Positions 41,645 to 48,928 of a DNA stretch of 64,000 nucleotides are shown here, in pieces. Location of the stretch: contig CP079108.1 of assembly GCA_019285715.1 (NCBI GenBank), positions 3,673,001-3,737,000 of the forward strand, given 5' to 3'. The position numbers were made by a program, and so were the translations under genes. How positions within the stretch are numbered: the first letter of the stretch is position 1; every line of letters begins with the position of its first letter. Source of the stretch: Sphingosinicellaceae bacterium (GTDB taxonomy: Bacteria; Pseudomonadota; Alphaproteobacteria; Sphingomonadales; Sphingomonadaceae). The notes under the pieces are model-generated. The model did no database searches, had not been told where the DNA came from, and saw nothing but the letters and a program-made list of their open reading frames with translations.

Positions 41645-42417
41645 CAGTTCACTTCCCCGCCCGCTATGTTGATCGTCTGCCCGGTGACCGAACCGCTGCC
41701 GGGCAGGCAGAGCCATAGCACGGCATCGGCGATCTCCTGCGGGTCGATCAGGCGGCCCTGCGGGTTGAACGCCGCGAGGTTGGCGCGGGCGGTTTCGGCG
41801 TCGCGCCCGGTCTTGGCGACGATGTTCGCGATCGAGCGCTCGGCGATCGGCGTGTCGGTGAAGCCCGGGCAGACCGCGTTGACGGTGATCCGCGTCTTCG
41901 CCAGCTCGACGGCGAGCGCGCGGGTCAGCCCGACCGCACCGTGCTTCGCGGCAGTATAGGCGGCGGTGAAGGCGTAGCCCTTGACCCCGGCGGTGCTGGC
42001 GACGGTGACGACGCGCCCGGCAGCGGCCGCCCGCAGGTCGGGAATCAGGGCCTGCGTCATCATGAACACCGCGTCGAGATTGATCGCCATCATGCGACGC
42101 CAGTGGCCGAGATCGATGCGCTCGAATGCCGCGCTTTCCGCCGCGCCGGCGTTGTTGACGAGGATCGAGACCGGGCCCGAGCGCTCGCGTGCCGCCGCGA
42201 CAATCGCCGCAACGCCGTCGGGATCGGTGATGTCCCCTGCAATCCCAGTGATTTGCGCATGGTCCGCCGCAACGCTATCGAGCAGCCCGGCCCGCCGCCC
42301 GACGATAGTGACGGTGGCGCCGGCCGCGGCCAACGTGCGCGCGATCGCAGCCCCGATGCCGGTGCCGCCGCCGGTGACCAGCGCGTGCGTGCCCGAGAGC
42401 TGGGCGTTCCCGGTCAT
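41644..42417 (-). CDS. SDR-family oxidoreductase (3-hydroxyacyl-CoA dehydrogenase type)
   Basis: A 257-residue short-chain dehydrogenase with the cofactor loop TGGGTGIG, NNAG, catalytic Ser in VASTAG and YTAAK, and the late PGF-DTP block. It is the first gene of the minus-strand unit. In 2-aminobenzoyl-CoA pathways an SDR often serves as the hydroxyacyl-CoA dehydrogenase step, which I infer here. Confidence 0.9.
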   Translation of the reverse strand: MTGNAQLSGTHALVTGGGTGIGAAIARTLAAAGATVTIVGRRAGLLDSVAADHAQITGIAGDITDPDGVAAIVAAARERSGPVSILVNNAGAAESAAFERIDLGHWRRMMAINLDAVFMMTQALIPDLRAAAAGRVVTVASTAGVKGYAFTAAYTAAKHGAVGLTRALAVELAKTRITVNAVCPGFTDTPIAERSIANIVAKTGRDAETARANLAAFNPQGRLIDPQEIADAVLWLCLPGSGSVTGQTINIAGGEVN

Positions 42418-42431
42418 TGCATGCCTTCCCA

Positions 42432-42453
42432 AACGCTTTAGGTTTGAAACGTT
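42432..42453. promoter_or_regulatory. Imperfect 22-bp palindrome, candidate MarR operator
   Basis: AACG...CGTT flanks a 22-base element with 7 of 11 symmetric positions matching, containing the perfect core GTTTGAAAC nearby. It is in the 88-base divergent region between the SDR and the monooxygenase-reductase gene, where a MarR repressor of both directions would be expected to bind. Confidence 0.45.
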
Positions 42454-42505
42454 AGCCGCGATCCACTAGCTTGCAAAGCCACGACCAGCACCAGGGGGCA
42501 GTCTT

Positions 42506-44848
42506 TTGCGCATCAGCATCGTCGGTGGCGGCCCGGGCGGCTTCTATCTCGCCATCCTGACCAAGAAAGCCAGGCCCGACTGGACGGTCGAGCTGTTCGA
42601 GCAGAATCGCGCCGACGACACCTTCGGGTTCGGCGTGGTGTTCTCGGACGAGACGCTGGGCGAGTTCCTCAGCCGCGATCCCGAGTCCTACGAGATGATC
42701 GCCGACGCCTTCGCCTACTGGGACGACATCCGCGTCCGCTACAAAGGCCACGACATCCGCTGCGGCGGCAACGGTTTCGCGGGCTGTGCGCGGCTCAAGC
42801 TGCTGCAGATCCTGCAGGCGCGCGCCGAGGCAGTGGGGGTCGAGGTCCACTTCGGCGAGGTCATCGACCCGGCGGCGGTGGAAACCCGCTTCGCAAGTTC
42901 CGACGTGATCGTCGCCGCAGACGGCATCAACAGCCGCATCCGCGACGCCCATTCCGATCACTTCGGGCCACGCATCGCCTACATGCGCAACAAGTTCACC
43001 TGGATGGGATCGACCCGCCAACTCTCTGATTTCACGTACTTTTTCCGCGAGACCCCGCACGGCATCATCGTCGCCCACTGCTACCAGTACGAAGCCGCGC
43101 ACTCGACCTGGGTGATCGAGACGACGCCCGAATGCTGGGCCGGCCACGGCTTCGACACGCTCGACGAGCACGCCGCTGCCCGGGTCCTCGAGGGCATCTT
43201 CGCCGAGGAACTTGAGGGTCACCCATTACTCGTGAATCGCTCGCTTTGGCGTAACTTTCCAACCATTTCATGCACCAACTGGAGCTACGGCAAGATCGTC
43301 CTGCTCGGCGATTCGATGGCAACCGCGCACTTCTCGATCGGTTCAGGCACCAAGCTGGCGATGGAGAGCGCGATCGCGCTGTCAGACGCCCTGCTCGAGC
43401 ACGGCGAGCGCGACGTCCAGGGTGCCTTCGCCGCCTACCGCGAGAACCGCGCCACGGCGATCGAGGTCACCCAGCACAATGCCGGCGTATCGCTGGCCTG
43501 GTTCGAGCATATCGCGCGCTCGTGGGACATGCCGCCGGTACAATTCGCAATGATGGTGATGTCGCGCGCCAAGTCGATCACCTGGGACAATCTCGAACTG
43601 CGCGACCCCGCCTTCCTCGAAGCCGTCGAGGACGACTTCTACCGGAGCTACGCCGCGGACACCGGCATCGACCTCGGCAAGAAGCGCCCGACGCCGATGT
43701 TCACGTCGTTCAAGCTACGCGACCTCGTCATCCCCAACCGCGTCGTCGTCGCTCCGATGGCGCAGTACCGCGCGGTCGATGGCGTGCCCGGCGACTGGCA
43801 CCTGATGCACTACGGCGCGCGCGCCGTCGGCGGGGCCGGGCTGGTTTATGTAGAGATGACCTGCACCTCGCCCGAGGCGCGGATCACGCTCGGCTGCCCC
43901 GGTCTGTGGAACGACGAGCAGGAAGCGGCATGGCGCCGCATCACCGACTTCGCCCACGCCAACGGCCCGGCCAAGATGGCGATGCAGCTCGGTCACGCCG
44001 GGCGCAAGGCGTCGACGCAACTCGGCTGGGAGGAGGCCGACCACCCGATCGCCGACCCGGCGCTGAACTGGCCCCTGGTGTCGGCATCGCCGCTGCCGTG
44101 GTTCCCGGGCGAGAGCCAGGTGCCCGCCGAGCTCGACCGCGCCGGCATGGACGCCGTCGTCGCCGATTTCATCGCTGCCACCCAGCGCGCCGACCGGGCC
44201 GGCTTCGACCTGCTCGAGATGCACGCCGCGCACGGCTATCTGCTCGCCAGCTTCCTGTCGCCCCTGACCAACCAGCGTACCGACAACTATGGCGGCAGCC
44301 TCGCCAACCGGCTGCGCTTCCCGCTCGAGGTGTTCGCGGCGATGCGCGCGGCGTGGCCGGCGGCGAAGCCGATGTCGGTCCGTCTGTCGGGCAGTGACTG
44401 GCTCGACGGCGGCATGAGCGAGACCGACCTGCTCGCCGTGGCGCGCGCCTTCCACGACGCCGGCTGCGACCTAATCAGCATGTCGTCGGGGCAGACCGTG
44501 CCGGACCAATCGCCGGTCTATGGTCGCATGTACCAGGTGCCGTTCTCCGAGGCCGTCCGCAACGAGGTCGGGGTCGCGACGATGTGCGTCGGTGCGATCA
44601 CCGAGCCGGGGCAGATCAACACCATCATCGCGTGCCGCCGGGCCGATCTGGTCGCGCTCGGGCGGCCGCATCTGGTCGACCCGTTCTTCGCGACCCGAGC
44701 CGCGGCCTGGTACGGCAAGCGCGCCGTCGCGGTCGCGCCGCCATACATGGCCGGAGCGGCGCAATTGATGCGGGAAACCGAGAAGGCCCGTGACAAGCAG
44801 CGCGACCTTCAGGTCAAAGCGAAAATCACGAGCGGGGCTAAACGATGA
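42506..44848 (+). CDS. Two-domain 2-aminobenzoyl-CoA/salicylyl-CoA monooxygenase-reductase type flavoprotein
   Basis: A 780-residue fusion. Residues 1 to about 390 are a group A FAD monooxygenase with GGGPGGFYLA and the second FAD motif LLGDSMATAHFSIGSG. From about 395 on comes an Old Yellow Enzyme domain with PNRVVVAPMAQYRA, QLGHAGRKAS and HAAHGYLLASFLSP. This layout matches the 2-aminobenzoyl-CoA monooxygenase/reductase and salicylyl-CoA 5-hydroxylase group. The TTG start has AGGGGG eight bases before it. Its stop overlaps the RidA start. Confidence 0.9.
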   Translation: MRISIVGGGPGGFYLAILTKKARPDWTVELFEQNRADDTFGFGVVFSDETLGEFLSRDPESYEMIADAFAYWDDIRVRYKGHDIRCGGNGFAGCARLKLLQILQARAEAVGVEVHFGEVIDPAAVETRFASSDVIVAADGINSRIRDAHSDHFGPRIAYMRNKFTWMGSTRQLSDFTYFFRETPHGIIVAHCYQYEAAHSTWVIETTPECWAGHGFDTLDEHAAARVLEGIFAEELEGHPLLVNRSLWRNFPTISCTNWSYGKIVLLGDSMATAHFSIGSGTKLAMESAIALSDALLEHGERDVQGAFAAYRENRATAIEVTQHNAGVSLAWFEHIARSWDMPPVQFAMMVMSRAKSITWDNLELRDPAFLEAVEDDFYRSYAADTGIDLGKKRPTPMFTSFKLRDLVIPNRVVVAPMAQYRAVDGVPGDWHLMHYGARAVGGAGLVYVEMTCTSPEARITLGCPGLWNDEQEAAWRRITDFAHANGPAKMAMQLGHAGRKASTQLGWEEADHPIADPALNWPLVSASPLPWFPGESQVPAELDRAGMDAVVADFIAATQRADRAGFDLLEMHAAHGYLLASFLSPLTNQRTDNYGGSLANRLRFPLEVFAAMRAAWPAAKPMSVRLSGSDWLDGGMSETDLLAVARAFHDAGCDLISMSSGQTVPDQSPVYGRMYQVPFSEAVRNEVGVATMCVGAITEPGQINTIIACRRADLVALGRPHLVDPFFATRAAAWYGKRAVAVAPPYMAGAAQLMRETEKARDKQRDLQVKAKITSGAKR

Positions 44849-45240
44849 GCGCGCGCGCACTGCTGCCAGACGGCTGGCCGGTCCCCAAGGGTTATGCCAA
44901 CGGGATGGCGGCGACCGGCCGCCTCGTCGTCACCGCCGGCGTCGTCGGCTGGGACGCCGAGGGCCGCTTTGCCGAGGGGCTGGCCGCCCAATGCGCGCTC
45001 GCCTTCGCGAACATCGTCGCGATCCTGGCCGAGGGTGGCGCGGTCCCCGCCGATGTCGTCAAGCTGACATGGTACATCACCAGCCGCGAGGCTTATCTCG
45101 CCGAGGTCAAGGCGATCGGCGCCGCCTACCGCGCGGCGTTCGGCGGGCATTACCCGGCAATGGCGGTGGTGCAGGTGACGGGGCTCATGGAAGCCGCCGC
45201 CCTCGTCGAGATCGAGGCGACGGCGGTCGTCGGAGTCTAG
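44845..45240 (+). CDS. RidA-family imine/enamine deaminase
   Basis: A 131-residue YjgF/RidA-type protein that starts inside the stop of the monooxygenase-reductase (ATGA). It has VVTAGVVGWDAEG, FANIVAILAEGGA and the late TGLMEAAALVEIEATA block with the catalytic Arg region replaced in part. RidA proteins hydrolyse enamines and imines. The coupled flavoprotein would make an enamine from 2-aminobenzoyl-CoA, so it plausibly processes that product (inference). Confidence 0.88.
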   Translation: MSARALLPDGWPVPKGYANGMAATGRLVVTAGVVGWDAEGRFAEGLAAQCALAFANIVAILAEGGAVPADVVKLTWYITSREAYLAEVKAIGAAYRAAFGGHYPAMAVVQVTGLMEAAALVEIEATAVVGV

Positions 45241-45252
45241 CGCTGTACCCCC

Positions 45253-46314
45253 TCAGTAATTGATCGCGGGCGACATCGACGGGTAGAACACCCCGATCAG
45301 GTTCATGCCCTCGGGGCTGGTGCACTCGACCGAATGCGACTGCTTGCGCGGCAGGAAGATCGTGTCGCCGGCTGCAATCGCGGTCTTTGTCGCATCGGTC
45401 CACATGATGCCCTCGCCCGACAGGATAGTGATCGTCTCCTCGTAGAGATGGCGATGGTGGGCGGCGCGTGACTGCGGGATATGCCCGATGAACTGCGTGA
45501 CCTCGGTGCCTTGCGTCTCGCCGTCGACGAGGACCTGGTAATAGCGGTCGGCCATCGCCGCGCGCTTGGAGGGATCGACCGCCTCCACCCGTACGGCTAC
45601 GCTGGCATCGAACGTTGACGGCATCTCGGTGAGGATTTCGGGCTGGGGGCCGAGCGGGCAGACCGTGAGGTTGAGCCGCATCGGAACCGCTGCGGTGATC
45701 CGGAACGCCTCGCCGGTGCGGACATAGGCACCGCTTTCGGGCGGCAGTTCAAAACGCCGGTCGCCGATCTCGATCTCGCCGAAACCCTCGATGACGTAGA
45801 TCACGGTGTCTGCGGAGGCGAAGCACACGATCGGCGCGACTCCCGTCGCAACTGTACCGCTGAACTGGCTGAGGCGCTTGGCCCCGTCTGCCGGCCCGAT
45901 CACTTGGTAGAGCGCGAGCCCGCCCTCCCGAAGCGTCGCCGCCGCCTTGGGCCGTATGACGAAGCAGTTGGCATCGAGCGCCGCCCGGCCCGCGCCGTCG
46001 GCGTTGTCGGTCATCGCCACCAATGCTGCGTCGGAGGCGTCGTCTTCCATCGGTGCACCGTAGCTCGCCGACAGGCTGTTGTGCGCGCCGTCGCAATAAG
46101 GCCCGCTCATCGTCCGCTTGCAGGCGCAGAGCAATTCCTCGTCGGTCTCCTGCGCCTTGAACATCAGCGGCTTGAACTTCGTCCCGACGTGCGAATTGTC
46201 GCAGAAGGGCTGCTCTTTGCTCAACCCGCAGGTGCACCACAGGTACCGCTGGCCTTCGACGAGTGCGACCAGGCAGGGCTTGGTTCCGGCAACGACAGGT
46301 TCGTCCATGTCCAT
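45253..46314 (-). CDS. CDGSH iron-sulfur / bicupin fusion protein
   Basis: A 353-residue protein with two CDGSH iron-sulfur motifs at the N terminus. The first has C27, C29, C38 and H42; the second has C63, C65, C74 and H78 (CACKRTMSGPYCDGAH). Two cupin domains follow. The second cupin has the full metal set (HHRHLYEE and GDTIFLPRKQSH); the first lacks histidines. The start chosen is MDMDEP at 46314; 46341 and 46308 are alternatives. It is divergent from the PLP/IDO-like pair and probably acts with them, perhaps as a dioxygenase with built-in electron relay. Confidence 0.85.
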   Translation of the reverse strand: MDMDEPVVAGTKPCLVALVEGQRYLWCTCGLSKEQPFCDNSHVGTKFKPLMFKAQETDEELLCACKRTMSGPYCDGAHNSLSASYGAPMEDDASDAALVAMTDNADGAGRAALDANCFVIRPKAAATLREGGLALYQVIGPADGAKRLSQFSGTVATGVAPIVCFASADTVIYVIEGFGEIEIGDRRFELPPESGAYVRTGEAFRITAAVPMRLNLTVCPLGPQPEILTEMPSTFDASVAVRVEAVDPSKRAAMADRYYQVLVDGETQGTEVTQFIGHIPQSRAAHHRHLYEETITILSGEGIMWTDATKTAIAAGDTIFLPRKQSHSVECTSPEGMNLIGVFYPSMSPAINY

Positions 46315-46416
46315 CTCACCATTCCGCGATATCGACGACATCCGTAGCCCACGTCCCGGCCGGGCGAAACTATTTTCACCCTAAAGCATCTCGCCAGGGC
46401 GGTTTTGCCGCTATAC

Positions 46417-46426
46417 CCTTCGAAGG
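46417..46426. promoter_or_regulatory. 10-bp palindrome in divergent promoter region
   Basis: CCTTCGAAGG lies in the 192-base region between the CDGSH-bicupin start and the class V enzyme start. It could be a small operator. No linked regulator gene is adjacent except the marR 5 kb away. Confidence 0.3.
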
Positions 46427-46506
46427 CTGCCGCCTATGGCTTGGGCTTCAATATCTCCCTCGGTCGAAGCGGCTGTGATCGGTGGTTTTTTCGGAGAAGC
46501 GTGACG

Positions 46507-47670
46507 ATGGCGGACAGCGAAACTTCGAGCGGCGCCGATTGGTCGCGCCTGCGGGCTCGCTTCCGGCTGCTCGACACCCAGCTCTTCATGAACAGCTGCT
46601 CCTACGGCCTGCTTTCGGACAGCGTCGAGGCGGCGTTTCACGAATATCTCGCCGACCGCCACGCCCACGGCAGCCACTGGGACGCCTGGATCGGGCGCTA
46701 TGAAGGCCTTCGTGGCGACTTCGCAGCCCTGCTCGGTGCCGATCCGAGCGAGATCGCCGTCACCGGCTCGGCATCGGCGGGCATCAACTCCGTCGCCACT
46801 GCGATGCGCTTCGACGAAGGACGCGACAAGGTCGTGATCACCGACCTCGAATTCCCGACCAACGCGCAGATCTGGTACGCGCAAGCCGCGCGCGGTGCGA
46901 CTGTCGAACGCGTCGCTGCCGACAGCAACGCGACGCTGCTCGAGCGCCTCGAGTCGGTCATCGACGAGCGCACCAGGATCGTCGCCGTCACCCACGTCTG
47001 CTACCGCAACGGCGAGAGGATCGACGTCGCAGCAGTGGCCCGGCTGGCCAAGGCCAGGGGGGCGCTGGTGCTGATCGACGGATTCCAGGCGGTGGGCACG
47101 ATGCCGATCGACGTCCGCGCGCTCGACTGCGATTTCTACGTCGGGGGGACGTTGAAGTACCTGCTCGGGACGGCGGGCGTCGCCTTCCTGTACGCTCGCG
47201 CCGCCACGACGGCGGCGATCCAGCCGACGAGCACCGGGTGGTTTGCGCAGGAGGACATCGGTGCGATGGACCACACTGCGCATCATCCGGCGCACAGCGC
47301 GCGCCGGTTCGAGGGTGGCACGCCGCCGGTCCCGAACATCTATGCGGCGCGTGCCGGTCTGAAGATCATCGCCGAAATCGGGCTCGAAGCAATCGGTGCG
47401 CGTATCGCCGGCCTGACCGCGCGCATCGTCGAGCATGCCCGCCGCCTGCACATCCCGATGGCGACGCCGGACGACCCCGTGCGGCGCGGCGCGATGGTCG
47501 CGCTACGCTGCCACGATGCCCCGGCGCTGGTGACGGCGCTGCATAACGCCGGCATCGTCACCTCGTCGCGCGACGGCAATCTCCGACTGTCCCCGCACTT
47601 CTACAACCAGGACGCCGACGTCGACCGGGTCTTCGCCGCGATCGAAGCCAACCGCGGGCTCGCGCTTTGA
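46507..47670 (+). CDS. Class V PLP enzyme (kynureninase/epimerase-like clan)
   Basis: A 387-residue fold-type I enzyme. The PLP lysine is in VGGTLKYLLGTAG and the Asp in LIDGFQAVG. It is a close relative of the protein at 34590. The ATG at 46507 follows GGAGAAGCGTG. It is followed after 10 bases by an IDO-superfamily heme protein, a pairing that resembles the dioxygenase-kynureninase order of tryptophan breakdown, although the exact reaction cannot be read from sequence. Confidence 0.87.
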   Translation: MADSETSSGADWSRLRARFRLLDTQLFMNSCSYGLLSDSVEAAFHEYLADRHAHGSHWDAWIGRYEGLRGDFAALLGADPSEIAVTGSASAGINSVATAMRFDEGRDKVVITDLEFPTNAQIWYAQAARGATVERVAADSNATLLERLESVIDERTRIVAVTHVCYRNGERIDVAAVARLAKARGALVLIDGFQAVGTMPIDVRALDCDFYVGGTLKYLLGTAGVAFLYARAATTAAIQPTSTGWFAQEDIGAMDHTAHHPAHSARRFEGGTPPVPNIYAARAGLKIIAEIGLEAIGARIAGLTARIVEHARRLHIPMATPDDPVRRGAMVALRCHDAPALVTALHNAGIVTSSRDGNLRLSPHFYNQDADVDRVFAAIEANRGLAL

Positions 47671-47680
47671 CGGTCGCGAC

Positions 47681-48877
47681 ATGAGCCAGGCGACCGACGC
47701 CTTCGACGACTGGATCCGCGGCAATTTCGTCGCGATGAACACTGCGCTCGAGGCGCTCTATTTCGCGCAAGACGACCGCGCCGCGGTGGACGGCGTCGGC
47801 GACGACATCAAGGCGGCGATCCGTGACGAGGGCCACGCCCATGTCGTCGCGCTCTGGCGCGAGGGAAACACCGGTGCCGGCTTCGAAAGCGCGTTCGAGG
47901 TGCTTGGCAACGTCGGGCTCTACATGGGCGCACTGCGGCGGCACGAGCTGACCAATCCCGCGCGCGAAGATCGCTCGCCGTTCCGCGAGGCGTCGTCGCT
48001 GGCGCTGCTGGCGGGTGCGTCGATCGGCATGGCACCGCGCTTCGCCACCGCCCATCTCGCGACCCATAACCGGGCTGTCGCGGGCGTCCGCAAAAGCTTC
48101 ACGACCCTTCCTGACGAGTTCCTGTTCATCGACGAGAATGCGCGCGCCATCCTGTGCGTCCAGCGCGCCGCCGATGCCCTGCACCGGATTCTCGCGCTGG
48201 GCATCACCAGCCCGGTCGCCGACGTCCAGCTCGAAGCGGCGGCAGCGGCGCTGGCGGGCATGCGGACGATCAACGCGCGCCTGTTCGGGGGCCTCGATAC
48301 CGACCGTTTCTTTTACAGCGTGCGGCCGTACTACAAGCCGTACCGCGTCGGGCGGCACGAGTTCCGGGGCGCGAACGCCGGTGACTTCTCGGGCATCAAC
48401 GAGGTCGACCTGCTGCTCGGCCTGTGCAGCGCCACCGACCCGAACTACGCGCAGTTGCTCGTCGACAAGATGCCGTTCATGCGCCCCGAGGACCAGGCCC
48501 GGCTGCGCGACTGCATCCCCCAGCCGAGCCTGCTCGACGGCCTGCTGGCTTCGGCCGCGAATGGCGGCCCGGCGTGGCGGCGCAACGCGGCGCTGTTCCT
48601 GGATGTCGTCGCAATCTACCGCGAGACGGCGATCCAGCATCACGACCAGCTCGTGACCAAGTTTATCCTGGGACCGTCGGGAGAACTCCGGCCGGATCAG
48701 CGGACGCAGCTCACCGCCAGCGGTCCGCCCCTCGACGTCTTGATGGCGTCCCTGGCGTTGCTTCGCGATCAGCGCGCTGCGGCACCTGTCGAGGGCATCG
48801 GGTCGCGTCACGACGACCTCGCCCACTTGAGCCGCCTGGCAACCGCCGCCGATCCGGACAGTGCACCTCGACCATAG
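47681..48877 (+). CDS. IDO/PrnB-superfamily heme protein
   Basis: A 398-residue protein that shows the heme-dioxygenase superfamily pattern of indoleamine 2,3-dioxygenase and PrnB. FRGANAGDFSGINEVDLLLG corresponds to the IDO block FAGGSAGQSS...DVLLG. HHDQLVTKFIL (H321) corresponds to the IDO segment YHLQIVTKYIL with the proximal heme histidine. The distal GTGG loop of IDO is replaced by SGPPLD, so substrate and chemistry may differ. It is the second gene of the pair with the class V PLP enzyme. Confidence 0.8.
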   Translation: MSQATDAFDDWIRGNFVAMNTALEALYFAQDDRAAVDGVGDDIKAAIRDEGHAHVVALWREGNTGAGFESAFEVLGNVGLYMGALRRHELTNPAREDRSPFREASSLALLAGASIGMAPRFATAHLATHNRAVAGVRKSFTTLPDEFLFIDENARAILCVQRAADALHRILALGITSPVADVQLEAAAAALAGMRTINARLFGGLDTDRFFYSVRPYYKPYRVGRHEFRGANAGDFSGINEVDLLLGLCSATDPNYAQLLVDKMPFMRPEDQARLRDCIPQPSLLDGLLASAANGGPAWRRNAALFLDVVAIYRETAIQHHDQLVTKFILGPSGELRPDQRTQLTASGPPLDVLMASLALLRDQRAAAPVEGIGSRHDDLAHLSRLATAADPDSAPRP

Positions 48878-48928
48878 CTCTGCCGCAGCGACGCCTTGCT
48901 CCCGCCTCCGCAGATCCGACCATGCGTT

